From CF-13 sp036782775 (GTDB lineage Bacteria > Chloroflexota > Dormibacteria > CF-121), in the NCBI GenBank assembly GCA_036782775.1, contig DAIPYJ010000009.1:1-64000 (forward strand): a stretch of 64,000 nt of DNA, given 5' to 3'. The position numbers were made by a program, and so were the translations under genes. Positions within the stretch are counted from its first letter, which is position 1. Every line of letters begins with the position of its first letter. Of the stretch, positions 8,703 through 16,066 are shown piece after piece. The notes under the pieces are model-generated. The model worked only from the letters and a program-made list of their open reading frames with translations, was not told where the DNA came from and ran no database searches.

Positions 8703-8752
8703 ACAGTGACAACCCTCCTTGCGCTGGTCGATAGTCGCTGTCTAGGTCCCCT

Positions 8753-8781
8753 ATCTTATACCCCCGTTATCCGATTATCAA
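8753..8781 (-). promoter_or_regulatory. Sigma-70-type promoter for the SRPBCC gene
   Basis: On the minus strand: -35 TTGATA (8781-8776), 17-base spacer, -10 TAAGAT (8758-8753), about 50 bases upstream of the ATG at 8702. The region is locally AT-rich compared with its surroundings. Confidence 0.6.
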
Positions 8782-8846
8782 ACCTCAGAAATATCATGTT
8801 ATGGCTGAGGCAGAGCCCGGCTTGGAGGGTCGGGGCGGTCAGCGAG

Positions 8847-9059
8847 CTAGCGAGTCGACTTGCCGCGCTCGCGGAGCTCGCGATAGGTATCGAAGTCGTA
8901 GGGCCGGGCGTCCCAGCCGCGATAAGCGCGCTCCGGCCACAGCCGCCAGAGCCCTTCCCAGAACCGACGCCGCTCGCGCCTGGCCGGCTTGCGCTTTCTC
9001 AGCGAGTCGATGTTGACAACCTTGTCGGACGCGACTTCCGCGTCGATGCCATCACCCAT
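8847..9059 (-). CDS. Small hypothetical basic protein
   Basis: 70 residues from ATG 9059, rich in Arg and Trp (RRERRRFWEGLWRLWPERAY). No family recognised. It ends near 8847 and its 5' end faces the left attachment repeat, so its native upstream region was displaced by the element. Codon use looks coding, but with no homologue it remains uncertain. Confidence 0.45.
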   Translation of the reverse strand: MGDGIDAEVASDKVVNIDSLRKRKPARRERRRFWEGLWRLWPERAYRGWDARPYDFDTYRELRERGKSTR

Positions 9060-9119
9060 CCATTCCAGTATGCGACAGCACAACAGTGTGCCGCCAGATG
9101 TTTCAGGCGATGCTTTTGG

Positions 9120-9155
9120 TGGTCGGCGGGGGACTCGAACCCTCGACCTCTTGGA
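9120..9155 (-). repeat. Left attachment repeat: orphaned 3' half of tRNA-Val
   Basis: 36 bases identical to 18356-18391, covering the discriminator base, acceptor 3' strand, T-arm, variable loop and 3' strand of the anticodon stem. After one mismatch a further GTGAAC also matches, then identity ends inside the anticodon arm. No tRNA 5' half follows, so this is an integration scar, not a second tRNA. Confidence 0.88.
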
Positions 9156-9275
9156 GGTGAACTAGCGGCTCAGATTCGGCGCTGGCAAAAACGCCGTTTT
9201 GAATTGCGATGGAGCACATGACCGGTACAAACCGTGCGCTGTCCAGCGTTTAGGTGATAGGCGCACTCCGTCACG

Positions 9276-9722
9276 TCAGCCTCCCGTTTTTTCGGCTGGG
9301 CTTCTCGCGTCCATCGCTCCCAAGAAATCGGCGCGCATCGCGGCGATTACTGGCTCAAGGTCGAAGATCACGACGCTGCGCCCGGTTGAAGCATTCTTAC
9401 CGACCTTGGCGTCGGCGGCCTCATCGTTTCCGATGACCAATGCGCCGGCGTGCCGCTGAGGATGGCATATCACGCGGCACGATTCGCCAGGAGCGACCTT
9501 GCGGAGCTGTTGCCGAATCCCATGCATGGTGCCACGAACCAGATCACGGTTCAAGTTTTTTCGCAGAAGGTAATCGGCAACCGCCGCCTCGATTGCATCC
9601 GCTTCCGTGCACCTCTCGCCGACCTTGACCCATAAGCCGTCAGTAATCCACAGACGTATGGTGCTTTCGGGCCGATCAAGGCTCGCGGCAAGCGCGCGGA
9701 TCGAAATTTGGCCACCTGCCAT
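9276..9722 (-). CDS. Hypothetical protein with N-terminal helix-turn-helix
   Basis: 148 residues. The first 35 (SIRALAASLDRPESTIRLWI and on) read as a MerR/excisionase-like winged HTH: alanine-rich first helix, a turn, then a recognition helix. The remainder is unrecognised. Four TGCGCA-type sites at one-helical-turn spacing start 5 bases upstream of its ATG (9722). It is therefore a good candidate for an autoregulated repressor or excisionase of the element. Position at the left end, opposite the integrase, fits that role, but the function is inferred. Confidence 0.6.
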   Translation of the reverse strand: MAGGQISIRALAASLDRPESTIRLWITDGLWVKVGERCTEADAIEAAVADYLLRKNLNRDLVRGTMHGIRQQLRKVAPGESCRVICHPQRHAGALVIGNDEAADAKVGKNASTGRSVVIFDLEPVIAAMRADFLGAMDARSPAEKTGG

Positions 9723-9726
9723 GGCA

Positions 9727-9767
9727 TGCGCAGAAATTCGCGCAGCGGCTGCGCATTTTCCTGCGCA
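9727..9767. promoter_or_regulatory. Phased TGCGCA operator/iteron array
   Basis: Four hexamers: TGCGCA at 9727, CGCGCA at 9739, TGCGCA at 9750 and TGCGCA at 9762. Start-to-start spacings are 12, 11 and 12 bases, about one helical turn. They lie immediately upstream of the HTH gene. TGCGCA is itself palindromic, so each unit could bind a dimer or two monomers. Confidence 0.6.
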
Positions 9768-9853
9768 CTTATGCTATGCTTCCGCTCGACAAAGCGGTTT
9801 TGGCTGCGAGAGCAAGAAATGCCCTGGCTGCTAGGCTGCGTGAATAGGGGGCG

Positions 9854-9943
9854 GGTGAGGAACGGGAGTTGAACCCGTGGTCTGTCCCTTACCAAGGGAC
9901 CGCTCTGCGAGGCCGTAGAACCTCTCCGCTGAGCTATCCTCAC
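9854..9943 (-). ncRNA. tRNA-Thr(GGU)-like gene with expanded D-loop and extended acceptor stem
   Basis: A cloverleaf can be folded: 7-bp acceptor GTGAGGA/TCCTCAC, D-stem GCTC/GAGC, anticodon stem GTCCC/GGGAC with loop TTGGTAA (anticodon GGT), 5-base variable loop, and T-arm ACGGG/CCCGT with loop TTCAACT. The D-loop is 25 bases instead of about 8-11 and contains its own 4-bp hairpin (GAGG/CCTC). Outside the acceptor, AATAGGGG (9843-9850) pairs with CCCCTATT (9948-9955), lengthening the stem. It may be a degenerate tRNA, a tRNA mimic or an RNA with another role; it is not an ordinary tRNA. Confidence 0.6.
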
Positions 9944-10380
9944 CAGTCCCCTATTTACATGTCAACCAAGCGTTTACGGCATTATCACCTACATCCCTAG
10001 ATCTTGGGGCACTTTTCCACAGAAACCCAACACCTTGTGGGGAAACTAATGTTTGGAGATCGAGCATAGAACCCAAAACAAGCGAGCCTGGCGCAGGCGA
10101 CAAAGGGCTACGCTGTTCCTACTGCTGAGCTTGCCTAGACCTGACCAATCGACGGGCAATGTAGTCCGAAATGAGCCGTCAAGTTTTCTGTTCACTTGTC
10201 CAGAAATGAGTTCAAACGTTCGGTTTCCGGCAATCGCTCACGGCTTGAATCGCGGTTGAGCTGGCCCTAGCATCGCTGCATGTCGAGGTTTGCGACAGCC
10301 GCTTCCCTTGGTCCCTTGGGGCTTTTGTCAGCAGCATCGAGCGGGAGATCGGTAAGTCCGACCCGGTGACGTCGCGCGAG
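9944..10380. other. Non-coding stretch of the element with DnaA-box-like pair and short direct repeats
   Basis: No credible gene. TTTTCCACA (10013-10021) faces TTGTGGGGAAA (10035-10045), two near-matches to the DnaA box in inverted orientation. GTCCGAAATGAG (10164-10175) and GTCCAGAAATGAG (10198-10210) form a short direct repeat, possibly the end of a decayed insertion sequence. The stretch ends at the left terminal repeat of the IS256 element. Confidence 0.4.
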
Positions 10381-10414
10381 GTGGTGTAAAAACCGGCGTG
10401 CGGTTCCGCGGTCA

Positions 10415-11638
10415 TTATGCAGTCTGCAGCTCGAGCAGTGCTTGGACCACCTCCTCCTGCGTGGGTTCGGTCAGCTTGTTCATCGACTCCTGACTGAAAT
10501 AGCGTCGGCCCACGGCCCATTCGTCGTTCTGCTCCTCGAGGATGGCGCCGACCAACCGCAACAGGGAGGAGCGATTCGGGAAAATGCCGACGACCTTGCA
10601 GCGACGACCGACTTCGCGATTGAGTCGCTCCAGGGCATTGGTCGACCAGATCTGGCGGCGGTGCTCCAACGGAAAACTGTGATAGGCGAGGATGTCGACC
10701 TCAGCCTCCTGCAGCAGCGCGACGAGTTTGGCAAAGCGTCGCTCAAAGAGTCGACCGATCCGGGCGATCGTTTCATGCGCGCCGTCGGCATCAGGCTGAG
10801 CAAAGATGGTGCGCAACGTCGCCGCCACCATCGGCTGGGCCGCCTTGGGAACGGTCGACAGGGCGTTGCGCATGAAGTGCACGCGACAGCGCTGCCAGGT
10901 CGCGCCGGTCAGCACCTGCGCAATCGCTTGCTTGAGGCCCTCGTGGGCGTCGGAGGTCACCAGCCGCACACCCCGCAGCCCGCGGCGAACCAGCTGCCGC
11001 AGGAATTCGAGCCAGAACTGGTGATCTTCCGCCGGGCCGACATCGGTGCCGAGCACCTCGCGCTCGCCGCTGCTCCGCACCCCGACCGCGATCACGACCG
11101 CCATCGACACCACGCGCCCGTTCTCCCGCACCTTCTCGAAGGTGGCATCCAGCATCAGGTACGGGTAGTCGGCGTTGAGCGGTCGGGTGCGAAAGGCGTG
11201 CACCTGCCCGTCGAGCTCTTTGCAGATCCGACTGACCTGGTCTTTGCTGATGCCGTTCAACCCCAGGGCCTGCGCCAGGGCGTCGACGTTGCGGGTGCTG
11301 ACGCATTGGACATACGCTTCTTGGACGACGGCGAGCAGCGCCCGCTCGTGCCGACGGCGCGGTTCAAGCAGCGACGGAAAGTAACTGCCCTGGCGCAGCT
11401 TGGGAATGGCGAGCTCGACCGTACCCACCCGGGTGTCCCATTCCCGCTCCCGCACGCCGTTGCGCGAGGTCAGCCGCTTGTCGGTCCGCTCATACGGCGC
11501 GGCGCCGATCGCCTCGGTGACCTCGGCATCCATCAGCTCCTGCGCCAGCAGCCGCAGCCCGTCCCGAAGGAACTGCGGATCGCTGCCCTGTTCCTCCTTG
11601 CGCAGCAGATCCAAGAGTGCCATCCTGAAGTTGGTCAT
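10415..11638 (-). CDS. IS256-family transposase
   Basis: 407 residues, full length for the family. The DDE residues lie in LMLDATFEK, VTSDAHEGLKQA and STNALERLNREVGRR, the last being the typical IS256 glutamate motif. QRCRVHFMRNAL is the usual Cys/His motif between the second D and the E. The frame appears intact, so the protein may be functional although its element is split. Confidence 0.95.
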   Translation of the reverse strand: MTNFRMALLDLLRKEEQGSDPQFLRDGLRLLAQELMDAEVTEAIGAAPYERTDKRLTSRNGVREREWDTRVGTVELAIPKLRQGSYFPSLLEPRRRHERALLAVVQEAYVQCVSTRNVDALAQALGLNGISKDQVSRICKELDGQVHAFRTRPLNADYPYLMLDATFEKVRENGRVVSMAVVIAVGVRSSGEREVLGTDVGPAEDHQFWLEFLRQLVRRGLRGVRLVTSDAHEGLKQAIAQVLTGATWQRCRVHFMRNALSTVPKAAQPMVAATLRTIFAQPDADGAHETIARIGRLFERRFAKLVALLQEAEVDILAYHSFPLEHRRQIWSTNALERLNREVGRRCKVVGIFPNRSSLLRLVGAILEEQNDEWAVGRRYFSQESMNKLTEPTQEEVVQALLELQTA

Positions 11639-11701
11639 CGTCGTGGTCCTCCAAGTTGTTGGTTGAGATCTTCACTTGGAACCACACGGTGGCCCTTTTT
11701 G

Positions 11702-13024
11702 GGCTCCTTGCTGAATTGGGTGGGTAATCGCAGCGCAGCTCGGTAGACTCCGGTGGTTTCCGACCAGGTTTGGAGGAGGGACCATCATGCCCGAGCTGGA
11801 GTTGTTTCAGACGGCCCTTGGATTGACCCCGCCATGGCGCGTGGTGGACTCAGCGTTCGATGCCCAAGCGGGCCAGCTCACGATCGAGCTGGACTTTCCG
11901 CGTGGGAGTCGCTTTCCCTGCCCCACTTGCCAGCGCCCTGACTGTCCGATCCACGACGTCGAGCCGAAGCGCTGGCGCCACCTGAACTTCTGGCAGTACG
12001 AAACCATCCTCACCGCGCGCCTGCCCCGCATCCGCTGCGAGCAGTGCGGCGTGCTCCAGGTGGAGGTCTCCTGGGCTCGACCCGGAAGTGGGTTCACGGT
12101 CTTGTTCGAAGCCCTCGTCCTGACCCTGGCCAAGGAGATGCCGGTGCACGCCATCGGTCGGCTCTTCCGCGAGCACGACAACCGGCTGTGGCGCATCATC
12201 CATTTCCACATCGACCGGGCACGGGCCAAGGAAGACTTCAGCCAGGTGCGCCGCCTGGGCGTGGATGAAACCAGCCGGCGCCGGGGCCATCACTACGCCT
12301 CGATGTTCGTCGACCTCGATCGACCGCGGGCGATCTTCTGCACCGAAGGCCGCGATCTCGAGAGTTTCGGCCGCTTCACGGTGGATTTCGAAGCGCACGG
12401 CGGCCGACCGGCGCAGCTGACCGAGCTCTGCATGGACATGGCCCCCAGCTATCGTGCCGGCGCCGCCAAGTACCTGCCCCAGGTGCCGATCACCTTCGAC
12501 CGCTATCACCTGATGCAGAACCTCAACCACGCGATGGACTTGGTGCGCCGCGCCGAGCAGGAGGTCGCTTCCACTTTGAAGAAGAGCCGCTACCTCTGGC
12601 TCACCAATCCCCGGCGACTCTCGGCGGGGCAACGGCGACGGTTGGCCCACTTGCGCCGCGAGCATCGCGACAGTGCCGAGGCCTATCGCCTGAAGCTCGC
12701 CTTCGCGGACTTCTACGAGCAACCCGCGGACGCCGCTGAGGTCTATCTCGCCGAGTGGGTGGAGATGGCCATCTTGAGCGGTCTGGATCCGATGGCCGAC
12801 TTTGCCTGCAGCGTCGCCGAGCACTGGGATGGCGTGGTGCGCTGGTTCAACAGCAAGGTGTCGAACGGTGTGCTGGAAGCCATCTCTTCACTGGTGCAGG
12901 CGGCCAAGCGACGCGCCCGTGGCTATCGAACCACCCGCAACTTGGTGGCCGTTGTTTACCTCGCCGCCGGCAAACTCAATTTCAGTCCGGCGACGTGACC
13001 ACCCACCCGAAATGGAAAAGAGCC
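11702..13024 (+). mobile_element. ISL3-family element with 8-bp target duplication
   Basis: Terminal inverted repeats of 24 bp start GGCTC and end GGGTGGGT (11702-11725 and 13001-13024). They are flanked by the direct repeat CCTTTTTG (11694-11701 and 13025-13032). An 8-bp duplication is the ISL3 norm, which fixes both ends. The insertion site lies in the non-coding 5' side of the IS256 element. Confidence 0.88.
11787..12998 (+). CDS. ISL3-family transposase
   Basis: 403 residues. The N-terminal zinc-binding region has CPTCQRPDCP and CEQCG, followed by an HTH region. Catalytic acids are in RRLGVDETS, CMDMAPSYRAG and NGVLEAISS, with the ISL3-typical FDRYHLMQNLN between the last two. ATG 11787 follows the ribosome-binding site GGAGGAGGG. 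The frame is intact and terminal repeats are present, so the element looks potentially active. Confidence 0.95.
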   Translation: MPELELFQTALGLTPPWRVVDSAFDAQAGQLTIELDFPRGSRFPCPTCQRPDCPIHDVEPKRWRHLNFWQYETILTARLPRIRCEQCGVLQVEVSWARPGSGFTVLFEALVLTLAKEMPVHAIGRLFREHDNRLWRIIHFHIDRARAKEDFSQVRRLGVDETSRRRGHHYASMFVDLDRPRAIFCTEGRDLESFGRFTVDFEAHGGRPAQLTELCMDMAPSYRAGAAKYLPQVPITFDRYHLMQNLNHAMDLVRRAEQEVASTLKKSRYLWLTNPRRLSAGQRRRLAHLRREHRDSAEAYRLKLAFADFYEQPADAAEVYLAEWVEMAILSGLDPMADFACSVAEHWDGVVRWFNSKVSNGVLEAISSLVQAAKRRARGYRTTRNLVAVVYLAAGKLNFSPAT

Positions 13025-13130
13025 CCTTTTTGTCAAGGGGCCTCCGGATTTACACCACTACTTGCTACTCAACTTCCGACCCTTACCGGTTTCCCGCTCG
13101 GCGTTTAAACCGGGTGCGCGTGGCCATGTG

Positions 13131-14816
13131 AAAGTACCCAGTGGGGGACTGTTGCCGAACTCGCTCGGATCGCCCACAATCGCTCTGAACCTCGCCAATC
13201 CAGCCCACGTCCTAGATGGAGGTAGCGCCCATGATGGGCACCAAAACGGTCGAGCCGAAGCTCTACCTCAGCTTCTCACTCGAAGCCGCAGTCCCGCGCG
13301 ACCATGTCGTGCGTCGAATCGCTGCAGCCGTCGACTTCGGTTTCGTCTGCGGCCTCGTCAAGAAGTTCTACAGCCACACTGGCCAACCGTCGGTTGACCC
13401 CGTCGTCATCTTCAAGCTCCTGCTGCTCGGGTACTTGTTCAACATCCGCAGCGAGCGGCGGATCTGTGAAGAGGCTGGCCTTAATTTGGCCTGGCGGTGG
13501 TTTCTCGGGTATGAGCTCGATGAGCCGATCCCCGATCACAGCGTCCTGAGCAAAGCACGCAAGCGGTATGGCGTCGCGGAGTACGAACGATTTTTTCAGC
13601 GAATCGTTCAGCTGTGTGAAGCACGCGGTTTGGTGCAAGGCGAGGTGCTCTTCCTGGACGCCACGATGACCAAAGCCAACGCTTCGCGCCAATCGCTACA
13701 GTCTCGGACGCTACTCGAGCAGCGACTTCCGGAGCCGAAGCAATTCGTCGCCGATCTGTGGCTGGTGAACGAGGCAGAAGCCGAGCCTGCACCGCGACCC
13801 AAGAACCCGCGAAGCGGTCGCCCGGTGAATCCGGATGCCAAATACCTGCAGTCAAGGTCGGTCACCAACAACTTGCGGATGAGCGCGACCGATCCCGATG
13901 CACAGCTCTTCCACAAGCTGGGCCAGACGCCGATCCTGGCGCACAAGACGCAGATGGCCGTGGATGGTGGCGCCGCGGGCATCATCACGGCCGTCGACGT
14001 ACGTCCCGCCTGCGAGGCGGACAGTCATGCGGTTGGCCGAATGTTGGACAAGCACCACCTGGCGGTGGGTCGCCCCGCGCGTGAACTAGTCGGCGATACC
14101 GGCTACGGTCGGGAAGTTGCGTTCAAAGCGTGCCTCGTCCGAGGGGTCCAGCCGACGCTGCGGATTCGCGATCTGGGCAATCGGCACGAAGGCTTTAACC
14201 GAGACCGCTTCAGTTACCTGGCTGAGCGCGATGTCTTCCTCTGCCCCGAAGGCAAAGAACTGCGGCATTTCACCGACAACTTCCAACAACGCCAGGCGAT
14301 CTACAAACCTCGACGCGGAACCTGCAAGAGCTGTCCGCTGAAGGCCCAGTGCTCGCCGGGGCGAGGTGATCGTGCTGTCATCCGACGTTGGGATGTCGAC
14401 ATCTGGGAGGAGGTCGAGCAACATCTGGCGAGCCACCACGGTCGTACGATGCTTCGTCGTCGCCATATCGTCAGCGAGAAAACCTTTGCCAACGCGAAGG
14501 TCAAGCACGGACTCGATCGGGCCCAGTTTCGAGGCCGCGCAAAGATGCAAATTCAGGCACTGCTGACGGCGGCCACGATGAATTTGAAGCAGCTCCTGCG
14601 CCAGCACTCGATGCCCCATGCAGGGCTTGGTGTGGGCTTCGCCGCTCAATTCGCCAAGTCTGTGCTCGCATCAGCGCTTTCTACATCGATTGCCCGGCCT
14701 CACGAGGCCGCGACAAGACTCCGACATATCATCTGCCGCTCGACCGCCCTCGATGGCGTACAGGCTGTGCCGCTGGCTACTTAGACCTTTGGCAACAGTC
14801 CCAAACTGGGGACTTT
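13131..14816 (+). mobile_element. IS1182-family element
   Basis: Terminal inverted repeats at 13131-13156 and 14791-14816 share CCCAGT and GGGACTGTTGCC (about 23 of 26 matching). TGGCCA flanks both sides (13121-13126 and 14821-14826). Since that hexamer is palindromic it can be read either as a target duplication or as an extension of the inverted repeat; the exact ends are therefore ambiguous by a few bases. Confidence 0.78.
13231..14784 (+). CDS. IS1182-family transposase
   Basis: About 517 residues. The N-terminal DUF772-type region (VDPVVIFKLLLLGYLFNIRS and DEPIPDHSVLSKARKRYG) precedes a DDE domain with FLDATMTKANAS, HKTQMAVDG and LVGDTGYG. A Cys cluster follows (CKSCPLKAQCSPG), then the KVKHGLDRAQFRGRAKMQIQ ending typical of the family. 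An in-frame ATG exists at 13216, but GGAGGT at 13218-13223 is spaced correctly for the ATG at 13231, so that start is preferred. The frame is intact. Confidence 0.93.
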   Translation: MMGTKTVEPKLYLSFSLEAAVPRDHVVRRIAAAVDFGFVCGLVKKFYSHTGQPSVDPVVIFKLLLLGYLFNIRSERRICEEAGLNLAWRWFLGYELDEPIPDHSVLSKARKRYGVAEYERFFQRIVQLCEARGLVQGEVLFLDATMTKANASRQSLQSRTLLEQRLPEPKQFVADLWLVNEAEAEPAPRPKNPRSGRPVNPDAKYLQSRSVTNNLRMSATDPDAQLFHKLGQTPILAHKTQMAVDGGAAGIITAVDVRPACEADSHAVGRMLDKHHLAVGRPARELVGDTGYGREVAFKACLVRGVQPTLRIRDLGNRHEGFNRDRFSYLAERDVFLCPEGKELRHFTDNFQQRQAIYKPRRGTCKSCPLKAQCSPGRGDRAVIRRWDVDIWEEVEQHLASHHGRTMLRRRHIVSEKTFANAKVKHGLDRAQFRGRAKMQIQALLTAATMNLKQLLRQHSMPHAGLGVGFAAQFAKSVLASALSTSIARPHEAATRLRHIICRSTALDGVQAVPLAT

Positions 14817-14826
14817 GAGATGGCCA

Positions 14827-15441
14827 TTGACACCGGGAGGTTGGACCGTGACGACCAGGGAACTTCAAGCTACGCAGAAAGCCGTCGCGAAGAACTTGCG
14901 CAGGTTGGCCAGAAAGCTATCAACCGGCTCGCTTGAGGATGCCGGCGAGATCCGCCGGGCTATAAGGTACGACGCGGACGCGCCTGCGGGGCTTCGGATT
15001 GCGCTGCAAATGCGAAAAGCTCATCGCTTCCCTGCTGGCCGCGTGCTTGATCGCCGGCATGCAAACAACCGGCGTTGCGGCTGCTGGCATTAACCGTCAG
15101 CACTTGGCGCCGGTTAGATCGTCTGTTTGCCACGTCGCCAACCGGCGCGCTGGCTTGCTTCATATCCGGCCGGTAATTTCATCGGTCCCGTATCGCGGGC
15201 TTCGCCTTGCGCCGGTCATCGGCTCCATTTGGGGGTTTGCGATGTGACCACTCCTAATCAGCCGGTTTGGTTAGTGTGCCTTCGGGGCCTGGTCAGCTTT
15301 CTAACAAGCGCGGCTGAAACACCGGCCTTGACGCGATCACCTTTCAAGCTACCTACCGGAACTCGAAGCCTACAACCGCTTAGGCCTAGAGCAATTGGGC
15401 GCGCCTTGCCGCGCTAGGAAACTCGTTTGCCTCCGCCTCGA
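14827..15441. other. 615-bp stretch without a confident gene
   Basis: Between the IS1182 element and the first secreted-protein gene. A GTG at 14848 opens a reading frame to 15093 whose first 45 residues look protein-like (TTRELQATQKAVAKNLRRLA) but which then becomes low-quality. A different frame at 14999 begins with a signal-peptide-like stretch (KLIASLLAACLIAG) and also degenerates. This fits a decayed gene. CCGGT/ACCGG pentamers are unusually frequent between 15050 and 15360, with no regular spacing seen. Confidence 0.35.
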
Positions 15442-16017
15442 TTACTCGAATATTCGAGCGACGAGATCGAAGTGAACAACCACTCCGTTGTCGGTCTTTA
15501 GGGTCATCGTGGTTCCCGAGACGGCGGTGATGGTAAGGGACTTATAAGCGCTTAGGGTGTACTGCCCTAACTCGTTCGTATCCCAACCACAGCCACTTGC
15601 ATTCTTCACGTAGGCGAACAGCCACACCGCAGCGGTATTCGGAACGGCATCAGCGTTTGCGCTAATACCGCCCGCCCAAGCCTGTATATAGTCGCTACCG
15701 ACGGGTCCGGCCCAAAAGTCCTTTGCCGGATACTTTATTGACGGCAAAATCCCCTGCGCTGCAGGATTTGTCACGCCGGCCGGGGGCAAAGGATCCACCG
15801 GCGTGGCGCAAGTCCGCGGAGCCTGTAATGGCAATGAGATTGGAGGTGAGGGTCTAGGCCCAAAAGTCCCAGGGGGAACTTTTGCCGTTGAAGCTGGGCT
15901 GGAAGTGAGTGGAGATGCGGTCGCTTGGGCCACCAAGACGGCAGCCAAACCAACGGAGGCGATACAAAGGATGACAGCGAAAAGCGTCCTCTGTAACGAA
16001 CGCGTTCTATGAGTCAT
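15442..16017 (-). CDS. Secreted hypothetical protein (element cargo)
   Basis: 191 residues. An N-terminal signal or anchor (LFAVILCIASVGLAAVLVAQ) precedes a Pro/Ser/Thr-rich linker and a C-terminal region of about 100 residues containing GPVGSDYIQAWAGGIS, VWLFAYVKNASGCGWD and a beta-rich end. No family recognised. Base composition is clearly less GC-rich than the backbone, as for the next gene, supporting acquisition with the element. It lies about 50 bases downstream of the 16067-17071 gene on the same strand, so the two may be co-transcribed. Confidence 0.72.
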   Translation of the reverse strand: MTHRTRSLQRTLFAVILCIASVGLAAVLVAQATASPLTSSPASTAKVPPGTFGPRPSPPISLPLQAPRTCATPVDPLPPAGVTNPAAQGILPSIKYPAKDFWAGPVGSDYIQAWAGGISANADAVPNTAAVWLFAYVKNASGCGWDTNELGQYTLSAYKSLTITAVSGTTMTLKTDNGVVVHFDLVARIFE

Positions 16018-16066
16018 GGGACCGCCCTAATTTTACAACGCGGCACATGCCAAAAGGTTACTTCTT

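Larger units (their letters stand above)
10381..13058 (-). mobile_element. IS256-family element interrupted by an ISL3 element
   Basis: Left terminal repeat GTGGTGTAAA (10381-10390), continuing AACCGG. The matching right end TTTACACCAC lies at 13049-13058, preceded outward-in by CCGGA. The right end is separated from the transposase gene by the ISL3 insertion (11702-13024). Removing that insertion restores a compact element of about 1.35 kb. No target duplication is evident at the outer ends. Confidence 0.72.

Noticed and set aside
9120..9162. Second tRNA-Val gene
   Set aside because: Only the 3' half is present; nothing to the right can form the acceptor 5' strand or D-arm. Interpreted as an integration scar.
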